Positions 42,097 through 52,061 are shown, numbered from the stretch's first letter. The stretch: 64,000 nucleotides of DNA from CADEFX01 sp963840425 (GCA_963840425.1 CAWIYZ010000002.1:272418-336417), one strand, 5' to 3'. Numbers and translations are program-made. Notes: generated by a model from the sequence alone, not told the origin.

Positions 42097-42462
42097 CTAC
42101 TTCCCGATCATGCTCGTCGCGCCGCCCCTGTCGTGCTCTCCGCGCGTCTTCGGCCCGTACGCGACGCAATCCTTTATGACGCTGGCGGCCTCCATCAGCT
42201 CTCGATGGCTGCCGTAGGGAGCGCTCTCAAAGAATGTGCTGAAAGGCTTGCGCCTCGCGTCGAACACCACGATGACCCTGGCTGGACCGTTCGCGCTCTC
42301 GTAGCCATACACGATCGCGTTCTCGCCAAGACTGAAGCTGCCTGGATGGCCCTCGAACGCTTCAGCGGCGCACGTGCGCCCCTCGTCGAGCGAGAGTTTT
42401 GCGCCCTCATCCGCGCATGCGGCGAGTAGCGCCACGAGGAGCACTGTTAGACCACGCCCCAT
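42097..42462 (-). CDS. Small lipoprotein
   Basis: The product (121 residues from ATG 42462, with GGAG five bases upstream) has a lipobox: LTVLLVALLAACADEG, cleaved before the Cys near residue 16. The mature part has two more cysteines (GRTCAAEA, IKDCVAYG) that could form a disulfide, and ARVIVVFDARRKPFSTFFE as a central strand-turn-helix. Family not recognised. It sits directly upstream of a cytochrome c gene. Confidence 0.65.
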   Translation of the reverse strand: MGRGLTVLLVALLAACADEGAKLSLDEGRTCAAEAFEGHPGSFSLGENAIVYGYESANGPARVIVVFDARRKPFSTFFESAPYGSHRELMEAASVIKDCVAYGPKTRGEHDRGGATSMIGK

Positions 42463-43118
42463 AGAACTCCAGAAGCTGCGGTCAGCACCGCGGCCAGAGT
42501 AGTTCCCAGTACCCATGACCGCTTCTGCACGTGTTCCTCCATACTCACCGGCGCCAGGGCGCAATACACAAATTTATGTCTCTAGGATGCCCGCCGAACG
42601 CGCTTTGACGCGCATCAATATGCAATGTTGTGAATGTGATCCCTGTTCGCGCGGCGATAGACCTCGGGTCATGTTCCGTGACCCAACGGCCGAAAGCGAA
42701 AACCCAGCACGCGACGGCATAAGGTCCACGCGGCAGAGACGGCTTTAGCGACGAAGGCCGTCCCGAGCGCTGCGACGTCGCACGTTATCATGAGCCTCCC
42801 CCCAATTTCACGAGCCCATTCCTGTCGATGATGGTGATGATGCCCCGTCGAGCGTGGCGGATGAGACGTGACCGTCCATAGCGCTTGTACCGTGACGGTC
42901 ACAGCGGGCCGCTGCACACCGAGAATGATCGAGAGAATCTTATGATCCCTTGTCTATGTGCGCCGGCGATTTTGGAGATCCACAGACTGAATTCGCGCCG
43001 GCTATCGCCCGCGTTGGCCTTGCCCAGACTAATATTCGTTCCACGTAATCATGCGTTATTTTGTCTTCCCCATGACCTCGTCCCACTTTTCTCCGAGGTC
43101 CTTCTTGATTTCATCCAC
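42463..43118. other. No gene recognised
   Basis: About 650 bases between the lipoprotein gene and the ATPase remnant. Open frames here give no family-like sequence. I see no repeat or RNA structure I can name. Confidence 0.4.
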
Positions 43119-45684
43119 TCAATCCAACCCGAATCTGCGACTGAACCACGTCTTCATGAGATGCGTCAGGGTCGCATAGCCCAGCAGGATCAAGCAGAGC
43201 GGGATCCAATAGCCCAGCGGCAGCGGGACGAACCCAAGGTGGCGCCGAACCATGTGAAGGGCAGGATGACACCCAATCGCTCGCAATGATCAGGCTGGTC
43301 GCAATCATCGGCGCACTGGCTCGGCTTTCGAGGAACGGCACCTTGGCCGTGCGGATGATGTGGATGATGAGCGTCTGGGTGAGCAGGCTCTCGACGAACC
43401 AGCCGGTCTGGAACAGCGCCGGCTTGTCCCACGCCTGAAACATGGTCAGCAATGATGAAGAAGGTGACGTAGTCGAAGATCGAACTGATCGGACCGATCA
43501 GAAATACGAACTTCGTGAGGTTGGCGAGGTCCCAGCGCCGAGGAACTGGCGAGATACTCGTCGTCGACATTGTCGGTGGGGATCGTGGTCTGCGAGACAT
43601 CGTAGAGAAGGTTGTTCGTCAGCACCTGGATCGGCGCCATCGGCAGGAACGGAAGGAAGATGCTGGCTCCGATCACGCTGAACATGTTGCCGAAACCGGA
43701 ACTCGCTCCCATCTTGATGTACTTGGTGATGTTGCCGAAGACCTTGCGTCCCTCGATCACGCCGTCACCGAGCACTGCCAGGCTCTTCTCGAGCAGAATG
43801 ATGTCGGCTGTTTCCTTGGCGATGTCGACGGCGCTGTCGACGGAGATGCCGACATCGGCGGCCTTGAGCGCAGGACCGTCATTGATGCCGTCGCCGAGGT
43901 AGCCGACGACGTGTCCCTTTCGGTGCAGGGCGTCGATGATTGCAGCCTTCTGCGACGGCGAGACCTTTGCGAACACGGCGGCGGTCTCGGCCAAGTTCGC
44001 CAGTGCGGTAGGGGACAGTGCTCGAGCTCGTGACCAAGGACAATCCGGTCCACAGGGAGTCCGACGTCGTGACAGATCTTCCGCGCAGATGATGTCGTTG
44101 TCGCCGGTGAGGATCTTCACCTGAACGCCACGCGCTTTCAGGGCAGCAATGGCCGGAGCGGCCGTTTCCTTCGGAGGGTCAAGGAAAGCGATGTAGCCAA
44201 GCAGCGTCAGGTTCTGTCTCGTCCGCAACGGAATATGCTGCCTGCTCTGGCGGCATCTCCTTGAAAGCAACCGCGATCACCCGGAAGCCGTCCGCATTGA
44301 GCTTGGCCGTCGTCTCCTTGGCCTCGGCAAAATGGCTCTCGTCGAGAGCCCCCACGTCATCATTGACGGCATAGCGCGTGCAGACCGCGAAGACTTCCTC
44401 GACCGCACCCTTGCAGATGAGGATATGGGCCTTGTCATCACGCTCGAGAACGACGGACATTCGTCGGCGCTCGAAGTCGAAGGGGATCTCGTCGATCTTG
44501 CGGAAGTGCTCTTCGGCCTTCAGCTTGTCCTTGAGCTCGACATGGTCAAGAACTGCAACATCGAGCAAGTTCTTGAGACCGGACTGGTGAAAGCTGTTGA
44601 GATAGGCGTATTCCAGAACGCGATCGGACTCCTCGCCGCGCAGATCGAGGTGGCGCTTCAGGATGATCTTGTCTTGCGTCAGCGTCCCGGTCTTGTCGGT
44701 GCACAAGACGTCCATGGCTCCGAAATTCTGGATCGCATTGAGGCGCTTGACGATGACCCTCCTCTTCGACATCGCCATCGCGCCCTTGGCTAGGTTGACC
44801 GTCACGATCATGGGCAGCATCTCCGGCGTAAGCCCCACGGCCACGGCCACTGCGAACAGCAAGGCCTCGAACCAATTCCCTTTGCTCAGGCCGTTGATAA
44901 GAAACACAAGGGGGACCATGATGAGAATGAGCCCGAGCATCATCCAGGTGACCCTGGTAACCCCCTTGTCGAAGCTCGTCAGCTCGCGCCGCTCTGCGAT
45001 CGTGGCGGCGACCTGGCCAAAGGCCGTCCTGGCACCGGTGAGCACCACGACACCACAGCCGACCCCACTGACGACAGCACTGCCCATGAAGCAGATGTTC
45101 GGGAGATCAAACAGCGTTTCCGCGCTCCCGACGTGGGGTTGAGCATGCTTTTCCAGCGGCATGGCCTCGCCGGTCAGCGTCGATTGGTTGATAAATAGGT
45201 CCTTTGCTGAGATCAGTCTCAAGTCGGCAGGGATCATGTCGCCGGCCGACAGCAGCACGATATCTCCCGGTACGACCTGCCCGATCGGAACGTCCGTTTG
45301 TGCGTGCTCGCCCCCACTCCCAGGCCGGCGAACGGTCGCATTGTTCTCCACCATGCGCCGTAGCGCCTCTGCAGCCCTGGTGGAGCGATGCTCCTGAAAG
45401 AAGCCCAGAGAGACACTGAGGAGGACCATGATGGCAATGACGATTGCGGCTCTGGCGTCGCCGATGAAGTACGACGCTGCCGCGAGTGTTAGGAGAAGCA
45501 CGTTCAGAGGGTTGACCGAGCGGCTGAGGATTTCGCCGAGAACCGTGTGGCGGGCCTCATGAGCGACCTCGTTGGGGCCGACCGAGTGCAGCCGCACCTG
45601 TGACTCAAGCGCAGGCAGACCACTTGCCGAGCTGCCAAGCCGCTTCACCGCCTCCTCAGGCGACAAGCGCGCAATTCCGCCCAA
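43119..45684 (-). pseudogene. mgtA: Magnesium-type P-ATPase with several frameshifts
   Basis: Reading right to left, the first 500 codons are one frame: cation ATPase N-domain, GDMIPADLRLI, INQSTLTGEAMPLEKH, AVAVAVGLTPEMLPMIV and the phosphorylation site LCTDKTGTLTQD. A shift at about 44220-44260 moves to a second frame (LLGYIAFLDPPKETAAPAI, VKILTGDND, then VVGYLGDGINDGPALKAAD), with further shifts near 44100, 44000, 43560, 43450 and 43220 before the natural end LMKTWFSRRFGL with TGA at 43119. The pattern matches MgtA/MgtB-type Mg2+ importers, about 860 residues when whole. At least five indels mean it is not translated as one chain unless many are errors. Confidence 0.8.
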
Positions 45685-45872
45685 GGCAACGCTGCTTTCA
45701 ACAGAAGCGGGTGCTGGGTTCGTCGACCGTGGCTTGAACCACTGGAAGATGGTCGCGCTGGCCTTGAGCGGAATGACGCGAACTCCAATTTTGAGGCCGG
45801 AATGGGCCTCAGATCATTGCGCGATGAGCAAGCGATCGAATGCAGGCGCTACTGGGTCAGCGAGCCGAATTG

Positions 45873-46151
45873 TCACCGCCCGCGCCACACCCACAGCACT
45901 ACGAGCGCACCGATAAGCGCCAGAAGGTATTGCATGAGCGGCAACGGCAGTAGCTCAAGCACTACACCAATGTGGAATCCGATGAAGGCCCCAGCGATCC
46001 CCACGAGCGCGGTTGTGATGTCAGTGTGTCGGGTGCCAGCGATGTTGCGCGCGAACCACCCCTGTCCGTAGCGATTAGAAACCAAACCCGCTACGATGCC
46101 GATAATCACGATGATGATCAGATGCGCCAGTGCCGTATTGATGATCGGCAT
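45873..46151 (-). CDS. GlsB/YeaQ/YmgE family membrane protein
   Basis: The 92-residue product from ATG 46151 (GGAGGACC site upstream) is almost all membrane: LAHLIIIVIIGIVAGLVSN, then the family's central DITTALVGIAGAFIGFHIG, then LLALIGALVVLWVWRGR. This transglycosylase-associated family forms small inner-membrane proteins induced by general stress in many bacteria. I looked for an EcfG-type promoter upstream and found GGAAC at 46243-46247 without the matching -10. Confidence 0.85.
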   Translation of the reverse strand: MPIINTALAHLIIIVIIGIVAGLVSNRYGQGWFARNIAGTRHTDITTALVGIAGAFIGFHIGVVLELLPLPLMQYLLALIGALVVLWVWRGR

Positions 46152-46480
46152 ATGGTCCTCCCTGTGCTTCGATTTCCTTCGTATCACGAACAGCAGGCTG
46201 CCTTGCGCCTGCTCAAATGGGGCGTCGCAAAATTAATGGTCATAGGTTCCGCTCCAATGCAAAAAGCCCCGCGCAACGGCGGGACGATGTTCTTCGGCGA
46301 TGTCAGGGACGCGCACAGGTGCGCGCCGATTAAAACACACAGAGAGGTGCCATGAGAATAGCGATGACGACGAAGTGACTCCGAGCAATCTAGGGCGCGG
46401 GTTGTGCTATTCGGCAGTTTGAGCCAGCCAAGAAGAAGACCCACCCGACATGGTGGGCCAAGTGGCGATGGTGCGCCGAA
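46152..46480. other. No gene recognised
   Basis: About 330 bases with no supported gene. It holds the leader of the GlsB-type gene and the tail of the next one. Confidence 0.4.
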
Positions 46481-46978
46481 TCAATACCCTTCTACGTAGC
46501 GAATGGCAGGGTGATCCCATTGGGCATGCTGATGGCATCGAATGTTGCGATGAAAATGCATTCCTGCGACCCGATACCGATGATAGTGACACCAATTTAG
46601 CTCCCCGGCGACGATGATGCTCGGTACTACGATCCATCGCCACCGGCGGCCGGAACGCCAGCGCCGGTCAGCCTGCCGAGCAACCCTTGGCGGTCGCGAC
46701 TTGGCAATTGACGGTTTCCTTTCCTGTGCAAACGGTGCTTTCCTCGCGCCGGGCGGAGCCCGCCGGACTGTCATTTCGCGAGATCTCGGTTTCAGGCTCT
46801 GGCTCTTGCTGCCGACGGTCCGTTGACCTGACGCACGCCCTGAGTCCTTTGGCGCTTGCCCTGAAGAATGGACGCGCCCGCTTTCCTGGGCAGATGTTGC
46901 TGCAGAGGTCAAGGATAGGGTCCCCGCTGCAAGGAAACCGATCGCAACAAGAACTCCAATGCACGTACTACTCTTCAT
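46481..46978 (-). CDS. Secreted Arg-rich hypothetical protein
   Basis: From ATG 46978 the product has 165 residues: a signal peptide (TCIGVLVAIGFLAAGTLS, then LTSAATSAQ), a long Ser/Arg/Lys/Pro-rich disordered middle, a short hydrophobic stretch RWIVVPSIIVAG near residue 120, and a His/Tyr/Cys-rich end (NWCHYHRYRVAGMHFHRN). The charged middle and His-rich end are seen in some exported alphaproteobacterial proteins of unknown role. The frame is uninterrupted but I know no family. Confidence 0.5.
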   Translation of the reverse strand: MKSSTCIGVLVAIGFLAAGTLSLTSAATSAQESGRVHSSGQAPKDSGRASGQRTVGSKSQSLKPRSREMTVRRAPPGARKAPFAQERKPSIAKSRPPRVARQADRRWRSGRRWRWIVVPSIIVAGELNWCHYHRYRVAGMHFHRNIRCHQHAQWDHPAIRYVEGY

Positions 46979-47326
46979 GGCTTGTGTCCCCCGGATGGCG
47001 TTTGGACGCCAGATTAGCCCCCGGATGGTGCCGGCTTTGATCTCCGTCAAAATAGGATGCTCGGAATGAGGTTGGCTCGTGGGCTGTCGGCGCCTGCTAG
47101 GGGCGTCGGCTAAGTCTCTGCTCAGAAGGTTCCAGCGGCGGGTGCGTGCAGGTCAGGTCTACCGCCGACTAAAGCTGATCGCCTTAGCGACCAAGACGAA
47201 ACCTTCCGCCTGTGCCACCTCCGAACTCCTGCATTGCAGCGAATGACCTTAATGCCTTTACCCGCCGGCAAGGCAAATCGGGGGCTGACCATGTTGGCCA
47301 TATACCCGACGATCCTGGTGTTCACG
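46979..47326. other. No gene recognised
   Basis: About 350 bases between a secreted-protein gene and the iron-permease fragment. No frame gives family-like sequence, and no repeat or hairpin stands out. Confidence 0.4.
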
Positions 47327-47670
47327 TCAGTCCCGACGCTTGCGGGCCTCCAGCTCGCGTTCCACATGAGCCAAGTCGTCGTCGATCAGCGGTGCATACT
47401 TGTCGCGCAGCCGCGTGAATTCTTGCAGACGTTTTCGAGCTCAGCGTCGGACATGTGATCGAGCTGAACCAGCCCAGTTCTTGCTCCTTCGACGCCGCGC
47501 AACAGTTTGTCAAGTTTTAGAGTGAGGATTCTCGTCTCTCAATTCTGAGTGTTCTGGATCAGGAAAACCATCAAGAATGTGATAATCGTCGTGCCGGTGT
47601 TGATGAAGAGCTGCCAGGTGTCCGAGTACTTGAAATAGGGCCACGTAATGCTCCAAGTGCGCCGCAGCAT
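47327..47670 (-). pseudogene. C-terminal fragment of a low-affinity iron permease-type protein
   Basis: Read on the minus strand: WSITWPYFKYSDTWQLFINT and GTTIITFLMVFLIQNTQN, a near-perfect membrane helix of the Fet4-like iron permease family, then an in-frame TGA where Arg is expected, then ETRILTLKLDKLLR and LVQLDHMSDAELENV. A shift near 47420 leads into LRDKYAPLIDDDLAHVEREL and a stop at 47327. The N-terminal half is absent or unreadable. A stop, a shift and a missing front make this a true relic. Confidence 0.65.
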
Positions 47671-47854
47671 GATAGGTTGCAACGGATCGAGCCGAAGGAT
47701 TCTTTGCGGCAACTGGAGCCGTCATCACACATGGCGGGACGATGGCGAGCTACGCGCAGGGCCCAGATCAAATCCAGATGCCGCCGTTCGAGACGTCCCG
47801 CGATGGGGAGAGCTACTACGCGACTCCCGTGCACGAATGCACCGCTGGATGAAG

Positions 47855-48131
47855 CACCCGTCACGCCTTGACCGGGAATTCGCAGGAAGCACTGGGGGGC
47901 GGAAGGCTACTCGATGGAAGAGCTTGTCGCCGAGCTGGCGCCGCGTTCGTGTGCGCTGATCTTGCCATCACGCCGGGGGTGCGGGACGATCACGCGTCCT
48001 ACATCGCCTCGTGGCTCAAGGTGCTCGAAGACGACAAGCGCGCCGTGTTCGCCACGGCCTCGCATGCGCAGAAGGTGGCGGGATATTTGAGCGGGCTGCA
48101 GAAGCCGCTCGAAGCGGAACAGGCGGCGTAG
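47855..48131 (+). pseudogene. C-terminal fragment of an ArdC-like antirestriction/zincin protein
   Basis: Two frames together give the end of an ArdC-type protein: SRLDREFAG, then GYSMEELVAEL (the conserved zincin helix after the metal site), then AAFVCADLAITP and VRDDHASYIASWLKVLEDDK, RAVFATASHAQKVAGYLSGLQ. At least two shifts lie between 47885 and 47945. The N-terminal DNA-binding domain is missing. ArdC is spread by plasmids and integrative elements, where it protects incoming DNA; this piece marks a lost element. Confidence 0.65.
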
Positions 48132-48188
48132 CGCCCGCGCCCGCAAAGCCGTAAGCTGCGGACAAGCAAACCCGCAGCGGAGCGCGCC

Positions 48189-48584
48189 ATGAAAGGCTTT
48201 ATCGCCGATATCGAAGACCTCACCGAGGAAAATACCGACTTCCGCCGCGTCCTTTACACCGGCAAAAAGATGCAGCTCGTCCTGATGGCGCTGCAGCCGG
48301 GCGAGGAGATCGGCGAGGAAGTGCACGAAGACCGCGACCAGTTCTTCCGCATCGAGGAGGGGGAAGGCGAAGTCGTGATCGACGGCAAGCGCACGCCCGT
48401 TGAGGAAGACCACGCCATCATTGTCCCCGCCGGAGCGCGGCACAACCTGATCAACAGCGGCGACGAGCCACTGCTTCTTTACACCCTGTATACCCCGCCC
48501 GAGCACCGCGACGGCCTTGTGCAGAAGACAAGGAGGGACGCGGAAGGGCAGGAGGAGCATTTCGACGGCAAGACGACCGAGTAG
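48189..48584 (+). CDS. Cupin domain protein
   Basis: The 131-residue product is a one-domain cupin. Motif 1 reads PGEEIGEEVHEDRDQFFRIEEGEGEV (residues 38-63, with His and two Glu as metal ligands) and motif 2 reads IIVPAGARHNLINSGDEPLLLYTLY (residues 77-101). Such small cupins bind a metal and often a sugar or organic acid; the ligand is unknown. A GGAG site lies at 48179-48182. The frame is intact amid decayed neighbours. Confidence 0.85.
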   Translation: MKGFIADIEDLTEENTDFRRVLYTGKKMQLVLMALQPGEEIGEEVHEDRDQFFRIEEGEGEVVIDGKRTPVEEDHAIIVPAGARHNLINSGDEPLLLYTLYTPPEHRDGLVQKTRRDAEGQEEHFDGKTTE

Positions 48585-48658
48585 GGCGCGGGCTCGAGGT
48601 ATTCCGCATCACTCCGCAGCCGGAAACGAACAATTCCGCCTCCTCACGGACGATGTGC

Positions 48659-48683
48659 GGAACCGCGGACCTGACGACGCGTT
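48659..48683 (+). promoter_or_regulatory. EcfG-type general stress promoter
   Basis: GGAAC at 48659-48663 and CGTT at 48680-48683 are separated by exactly 16 bases, the consensus of the alphaproteobacterial stress sigma factor EcfG. The ATG of the DUF883 gene lies 45 bases downstream. Confidence 0.7.
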
Positions 48684-48727
48684 GCGCTCCGGCAAGGCTG
48701 CAACCGCTGCAGCCCAAGGAGATTCCC

Positions 48728-49027
48728 ATGACACAGCAGAAATCGGGCTACGGGCAGGACCACGCGCAGAGCACCGCCGACACGGCCAAGGACCGCCTGC
48801 GCGATATGGCCGACGCCACGGCCGGCAAGGTCAAGGAAGTCGCAGGCGACGCCCAGGAGATCGCCGGAAAAGTCGCGCACCAGGCGCGCGAATACGGCGA
48901 GCAGGCGCAGAAAGCCGTGAAGCAGGTCAAGCCCTTCGTTGAAAAATCGCTGAAGGAGCAGCCCATGGCAACGCTCGCCGGCGCTGCCGTCCTTGGCTTT
49001 GTCCTCGGCGCTCTCTGGAAGAAATAG
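48728..49027 (+). CDS. DUF883 (ElaB/YqjD-like) membrane-anchored protein
   Basis: The 99-residue product starts at ATG 48728 with AAGGAG upstream. Residues 1-70 are a long amphipathic helix (DRLRDMADATAGKVKEVAGD, AQEIAGKVAHQAREYGEQ), and the end is a membrane helix with the family's GxxxG pattern, MATLAGAAVLGFVLGALW, plus KK. ElaB/YqjD proteins attach ribosomes or other partners to the inner membrane in stationary phase. The EcfG-type promoter ahead of it predicts stress induction. Confidence 0.85.
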   Translation: MTQQKSGYGQDHAQSTADTAKDRLRDMADATAGKVKEVAGDAQEIAGKVAHQAREYGEQAQKAVKQVKPFVEKSLKEQPMATLAGAAVLGFVLGALWKK

Positions 49028-49091
49028 GGCCGCGCCCTTGCGCCGGCTTGTGCCTGCGCATGGCGAACGCAGCATCGCATTCGCGATTGCC

Positions 49092-49399
49092 GGGTCAGAT
49101 CAGCCGCTCGACCGGGTGGCTGCGGATGAGCACGTCCTCCTGCCTGAAGTCTTTCATGAACTGCTTTCGCAGCGCGGAAACTATGCGCGGTCGAGCGCCT
49201 CCGCCATGACCTCGATCACGACAATATCCTCATGCTCGGTCCCGCCGCGGTTTGTCCAGCGGCCCTCGGTGGGAGCGCGTGAAGCTCGTCACACCGCCGA
49301 ACCGCTCCGTCTGGCGCTGCGCCGGCGGGTCGTAGAATTCGGCAGCAAAGCGTTCGCGCTGTCATCCTGCAGCGGCAGCTGGATCTGAATCAGAAACAT
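49092..49399 (-). pseudogene. Small conserved protein, frameshifted
   Basis: Minus-strand pieces read MFLIQIQLPLQDDS, EFYDPPAQRQTERFGGVTSF, EDIVVIEVMAEALDRA, an in-frame TAG, and FMKDFRQEDVLIRSHPVERLI with a TGA at 49092. Together they make a protein of about 100 residues, of a small family I recall from Hyphomicrobiales without a function. At least two shifts and one stop break it. Confidence 0.5.
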
Positions 49400-49975
49400 G
49401 GCTGCGCTGTGTGTGCCCAGGTTCGGAAAGTGCCTATGTCAGTCGTGCGAGCGCCATCTGAGATGCGCCAAATCTTGCAGCCAACTGGCATTTGAGCCGC
49501 AGGGTACGCGCACGCGCGGGCGATTTGAAAGGGTTCCTGAACTAATCGTGTGTTGCCGAGTTTAACCGCCAGGGCGCGCGCGACGCCTGTTGCGCCGCTT
49601 CAGGGATTTCCTGCGGACCTCTACGCGCATTCTGAGATGAATTGGAGTGCTGGGCATGTTCGGCTTCGTGCGCTGGATCAGACGTACCAATGGGCGAAGA
49701 GTAATGTGTGGACGACGCCCACGTTGCAAGGGAATTCTGACGTAGCTGCTTGCGGTCGGGTGCAAGTCATGTGTCCGGCCTGTTATCGCGGCGCATGACC
49801 GCTGGCCCTGATGTGATCCGCGGATCAGATCCCAATCAAGAGTACGGGCTCGAAGCCCATTTACACTTACGGATTGTCCTGATCGACGGCTCGACCGTTT
49901 CGCATCACGTCATCATCACCCTCGCAATTCGTTGCGTCGCACCTACGTCACCTGACGCACGCTTTGACAAGGCTC
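49400..49975. other. No gene recognised; left flank of an IS110 copy
   Basis: About 575 bases. No frame shows family features. The right part (about 49,850-49,975) should hold the left end of the insertion sequence; IS110 elements lack clear terminal inverted repeats, so the border cannot be set by eye. Confidence 0.4.
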
Positions 49976-50959
49976 TTAAGCCGCCGCGAGCGCCGGCGCC
50001 CGATAGGTCTCTCGCTTGACCAAAATGGCCCATGCGATGCGCGCCATCTTGTTGGCCAGCGCGACCGCAACCACCTTGGCAGGCTTCTTGGCCAGCAGCT
50101 TCATCACCCACGGGTGCTTGTGGGGATGCGTTCGCGCCTGCTGGATAACCGATGTCGCCCCAATAACCAGTAGTCTCCGCAGATAGCGATCACCCTGTTT
50201 CGAAATACCACCCAACCGCTCCTTGCCCCCAGTTGATCTCTGCCGAGGAACGAGTCCGATCCAAGCAGCGCACTCCCGTCCGGTTTTGAAGAAGGATGGA
50301 TCGGTGATGGTTGCGGCGATCGCGGTAGCCCCAAGAACACCGACACCGGGAATGGTCTCGAGCCGTCGGCTCCGGTCGCTCGCGCGATGCTGCGCGTGGA
50401 TGCTGCGCTCGAGCTCTCCGATCTGCCCCTGCAATGCAGCTAGCTGCGAGACAAGCGCCTGCAAGGCTTGCCTCATCGGCTCGGGCAGTTGCGTGGTCTT
50501 AGTGGCGCCGGTCACGATCCCGACCAGCCCATTCAGGCCGTCCACTCCCTTCGCCGCGACCATGCCGAGTTCGGCTAGGTGAGCGCGCAGCGCATTGATG
50601 AGCTGCGTGCGCTGACGGATCAGCAGATCCCTGCTCCGGTGCAGCATAAGAGCGGCCTGCTGATCAATCGTCTTGATCGGCACGAACCGCATACTAGGAC
50701 GCGTCACGGCCTCACAAATCGCTGCCGCATCAGCCGCATCGTTCTTGGATCGCCTGACGTAGGCCTTGACGTAGCTCGCGGGCATCAGCCGCACCCTATG
50801 GCCGAGCTTTGTGAGCTCGCGCGCCCAATGATGGGCGGTCGCGCAGGCCTCGATGCCCACAAGGAACCGTCTTTGCGGGGGGGTGTGGCCTGCCGCATCG
50901 ACGCCGTGTGCCTGGAACACGTTCTTGGCGATATCCAATCCAATCGTGCTAACTTGCAT
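49976..50959 (-). mobile_element. IS110 family transposase
   Basis: The 327-residue product has the IS110 DEDD (RuvC-like) N-terminal part and a transposase-20 C-terminal part. GLDIAKNVFQAHGVD at residue 7 holds the first Asp, LVGIEACATAHHWAREL the Glu, and KNDAADAAAICEA the last two Asp. RLETIPGVGVLGATAIAA and GRECAAWIGLVPRQRSTGGK, with the catalytic Ser in the latter, mark the C-terminal half. Compared with relatives, about 25 residues are missing between AAGHTPPQ and RRFLVGIEA. The start is ATG 50959. IS110 enzymes use an RNA-guided (bridge RNA) route, and the non-coding ends would carry that RNA. Confidence 0.9.
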
Positions 50960-51305
50960 GTGGATGACCCCCTCAGGTGATTCGCTCTCCAACGATCACC
51001 CTTTGGCACATTCGATGCCGGGAGCGGGCGTCGTCCACCTCATCAAGAGTGGCGCGGAATTAAACCCCTTCTGAGGTACGTGGGTTGGTGGAAGGTGGCG
51101 CATTTCAGAGCTTCAATTGAGCTCTGACGCTGCTTGTAACCCGTACCGCCGCCTTCCACTCGCGTCTACTTCTCGAATATGGCCCTGCGGGCATTGATGC
51201 GTGCTACGCTCTCGGCATCAATTAAAAAAAGAGAGCACACAAAAAGGCTTCTACGCATTGCAAGCCCGGTGTCTCAAGCCCGGCTTCAACGCCATTGGAG
51301 GGAAC
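50960..51305. other. Right flank of the IS110 copy, possible bridge-RNA region
   Basis: About 345 bases upstream of the IS110 transposase. In IS110 elements the non-coding end beside the transposase start is transcribed as the bridge RNA; I cannot fix its limits or loops by eye. No gene is seen. Confidence 0.3.
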
Positions 51306-51449
51306 ATGCCCAAGAAGGCAGTGAAGGCGACCGCACCGGTCGACAATCTGAACGCACTACTGAGAGCTGGAGCGCTGCGACGTCTCCAAGGCAACGTCCC
51401 GGCAAAACCAATCGCCAAACAAGCGAAGAGCCGAGGGAAGAGGCGCTAG
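51306..51449 (+). CDS. Small basic protein, 47 residues
   Basis: ATG 51306 follows a strong GGAGGG site. The product is Lys/Ala/Arg-rich: MPKKAVKATAPVDNLNALLR, then AGALRRLQGNVPAKPIAKQA and a tail KSRGKRR. It could bind nucleic acid. An intrinsic terminator lies downstream at 51601-51635. No family recognised. Confidence 0.4.
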   Translation: MPKKAVKATAPVDNLNALLRAGALRRLQGNVPAKPIAKQAKSRGKRR

Positions 51450-51600
51450 CCAGAGCCAAGCCGAGGAGCGCATGGTCAGTCTTTCGTTAAACCGCACCCC
51501 GCGAATTCGATGCAAGTTGCAACAAAATCATCGCCTCTCGTTGCTACACTTTGATCCACCGCCGACGCTTCCCCTCGGACGGCGGATTCCTCCTCCACCT

Positions 51601-51635
51601 AAGGCGCCCCTTCGCTCCGGGCGCCTTTCTTTTTG
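51601..51635 (+). terminator. Intrinsic terminator
   Basis: AAGGCGCCC pairs with GGGCGCCTT around the loop CTTCGCTCC, followed by TTCTTTTT. This is a classic Rho-independent terminator reading rightward. Confidence 0.75.
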
Positions 51636-51693
51636 TATCGAATGCCAAGCAGATCCCCGGAAAGCGTGGGCCGTATAGGCCTCGTCACGAATA

Positions 51694-51873
51694 AAGAGGC
51701 GCCCGACGGGGAGCAGGGCGCCTCACGTCCCAAATAGGCAGGGGACTACACGCTGATCTCGCGGAGCGATAGAAGTCCTCCGCGCCGCCGCGTCTGGGGA
51801 AAAGACGATCTGACGGACGTGCTCACGCTAATAGACACCATGAGCAAAATCCGCGCACCAACCTACATCAGTA
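51694..51873 (+). repeat. Structured intergenic element, copy A
   Basis: About 180 bases related to 56732-56907. Hairpin 1 (51696-51724) pairs GAGGCGCCC with GGGCGCCTC, nine perfect pairs; hairpin 2 pairs GCGGAG (51761-51766) with CTCCGC (51778-51783). Shared blocks include GTCCCA, GGGGACT, TCGCGGAG and CGCGTCTGGGG. It ends in the 18-bp motif CACCAACCTACATCAGTA. It could be a small RNA or an untranslated leader; no coding frame fits. Confidence 0.6.
51856..51873. promoter_or_regulatory. 18-bp near-palindrome, site 1
   Basis: CACCAACCTACATCAGTA, the reverse complement of TACTGATGTAGGTTGGTG; one of five related sites. It closes element copy A and lies about 190 bases before the small membrane protein gene. 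Confidence 0.5.
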
Positions 51874-52061
51874 AGCGTACCATTTCTTCGGTATTCTCGC
51901 GTGATGACCTGCTTGGACCACGCGATTTGAATCTGGCCGAGCCTTATGGACTGTAGAAATTCCCCCGGTCTACAGTTCAAGAAGCTGATGCACTGGGTTT
52001 GTGCCGGCCATTACGGGGTCGCTTAGGCCGCGAGGGCGATCGCTATCGTTGAGGGCTGAGG

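Noticed and set aside
46228..46247. EcfG promoter for the GlsB-type gene
   Set aside because: GGAAC is present on the minus strand but no CGTT-like -10 lies 16-17 bases away.
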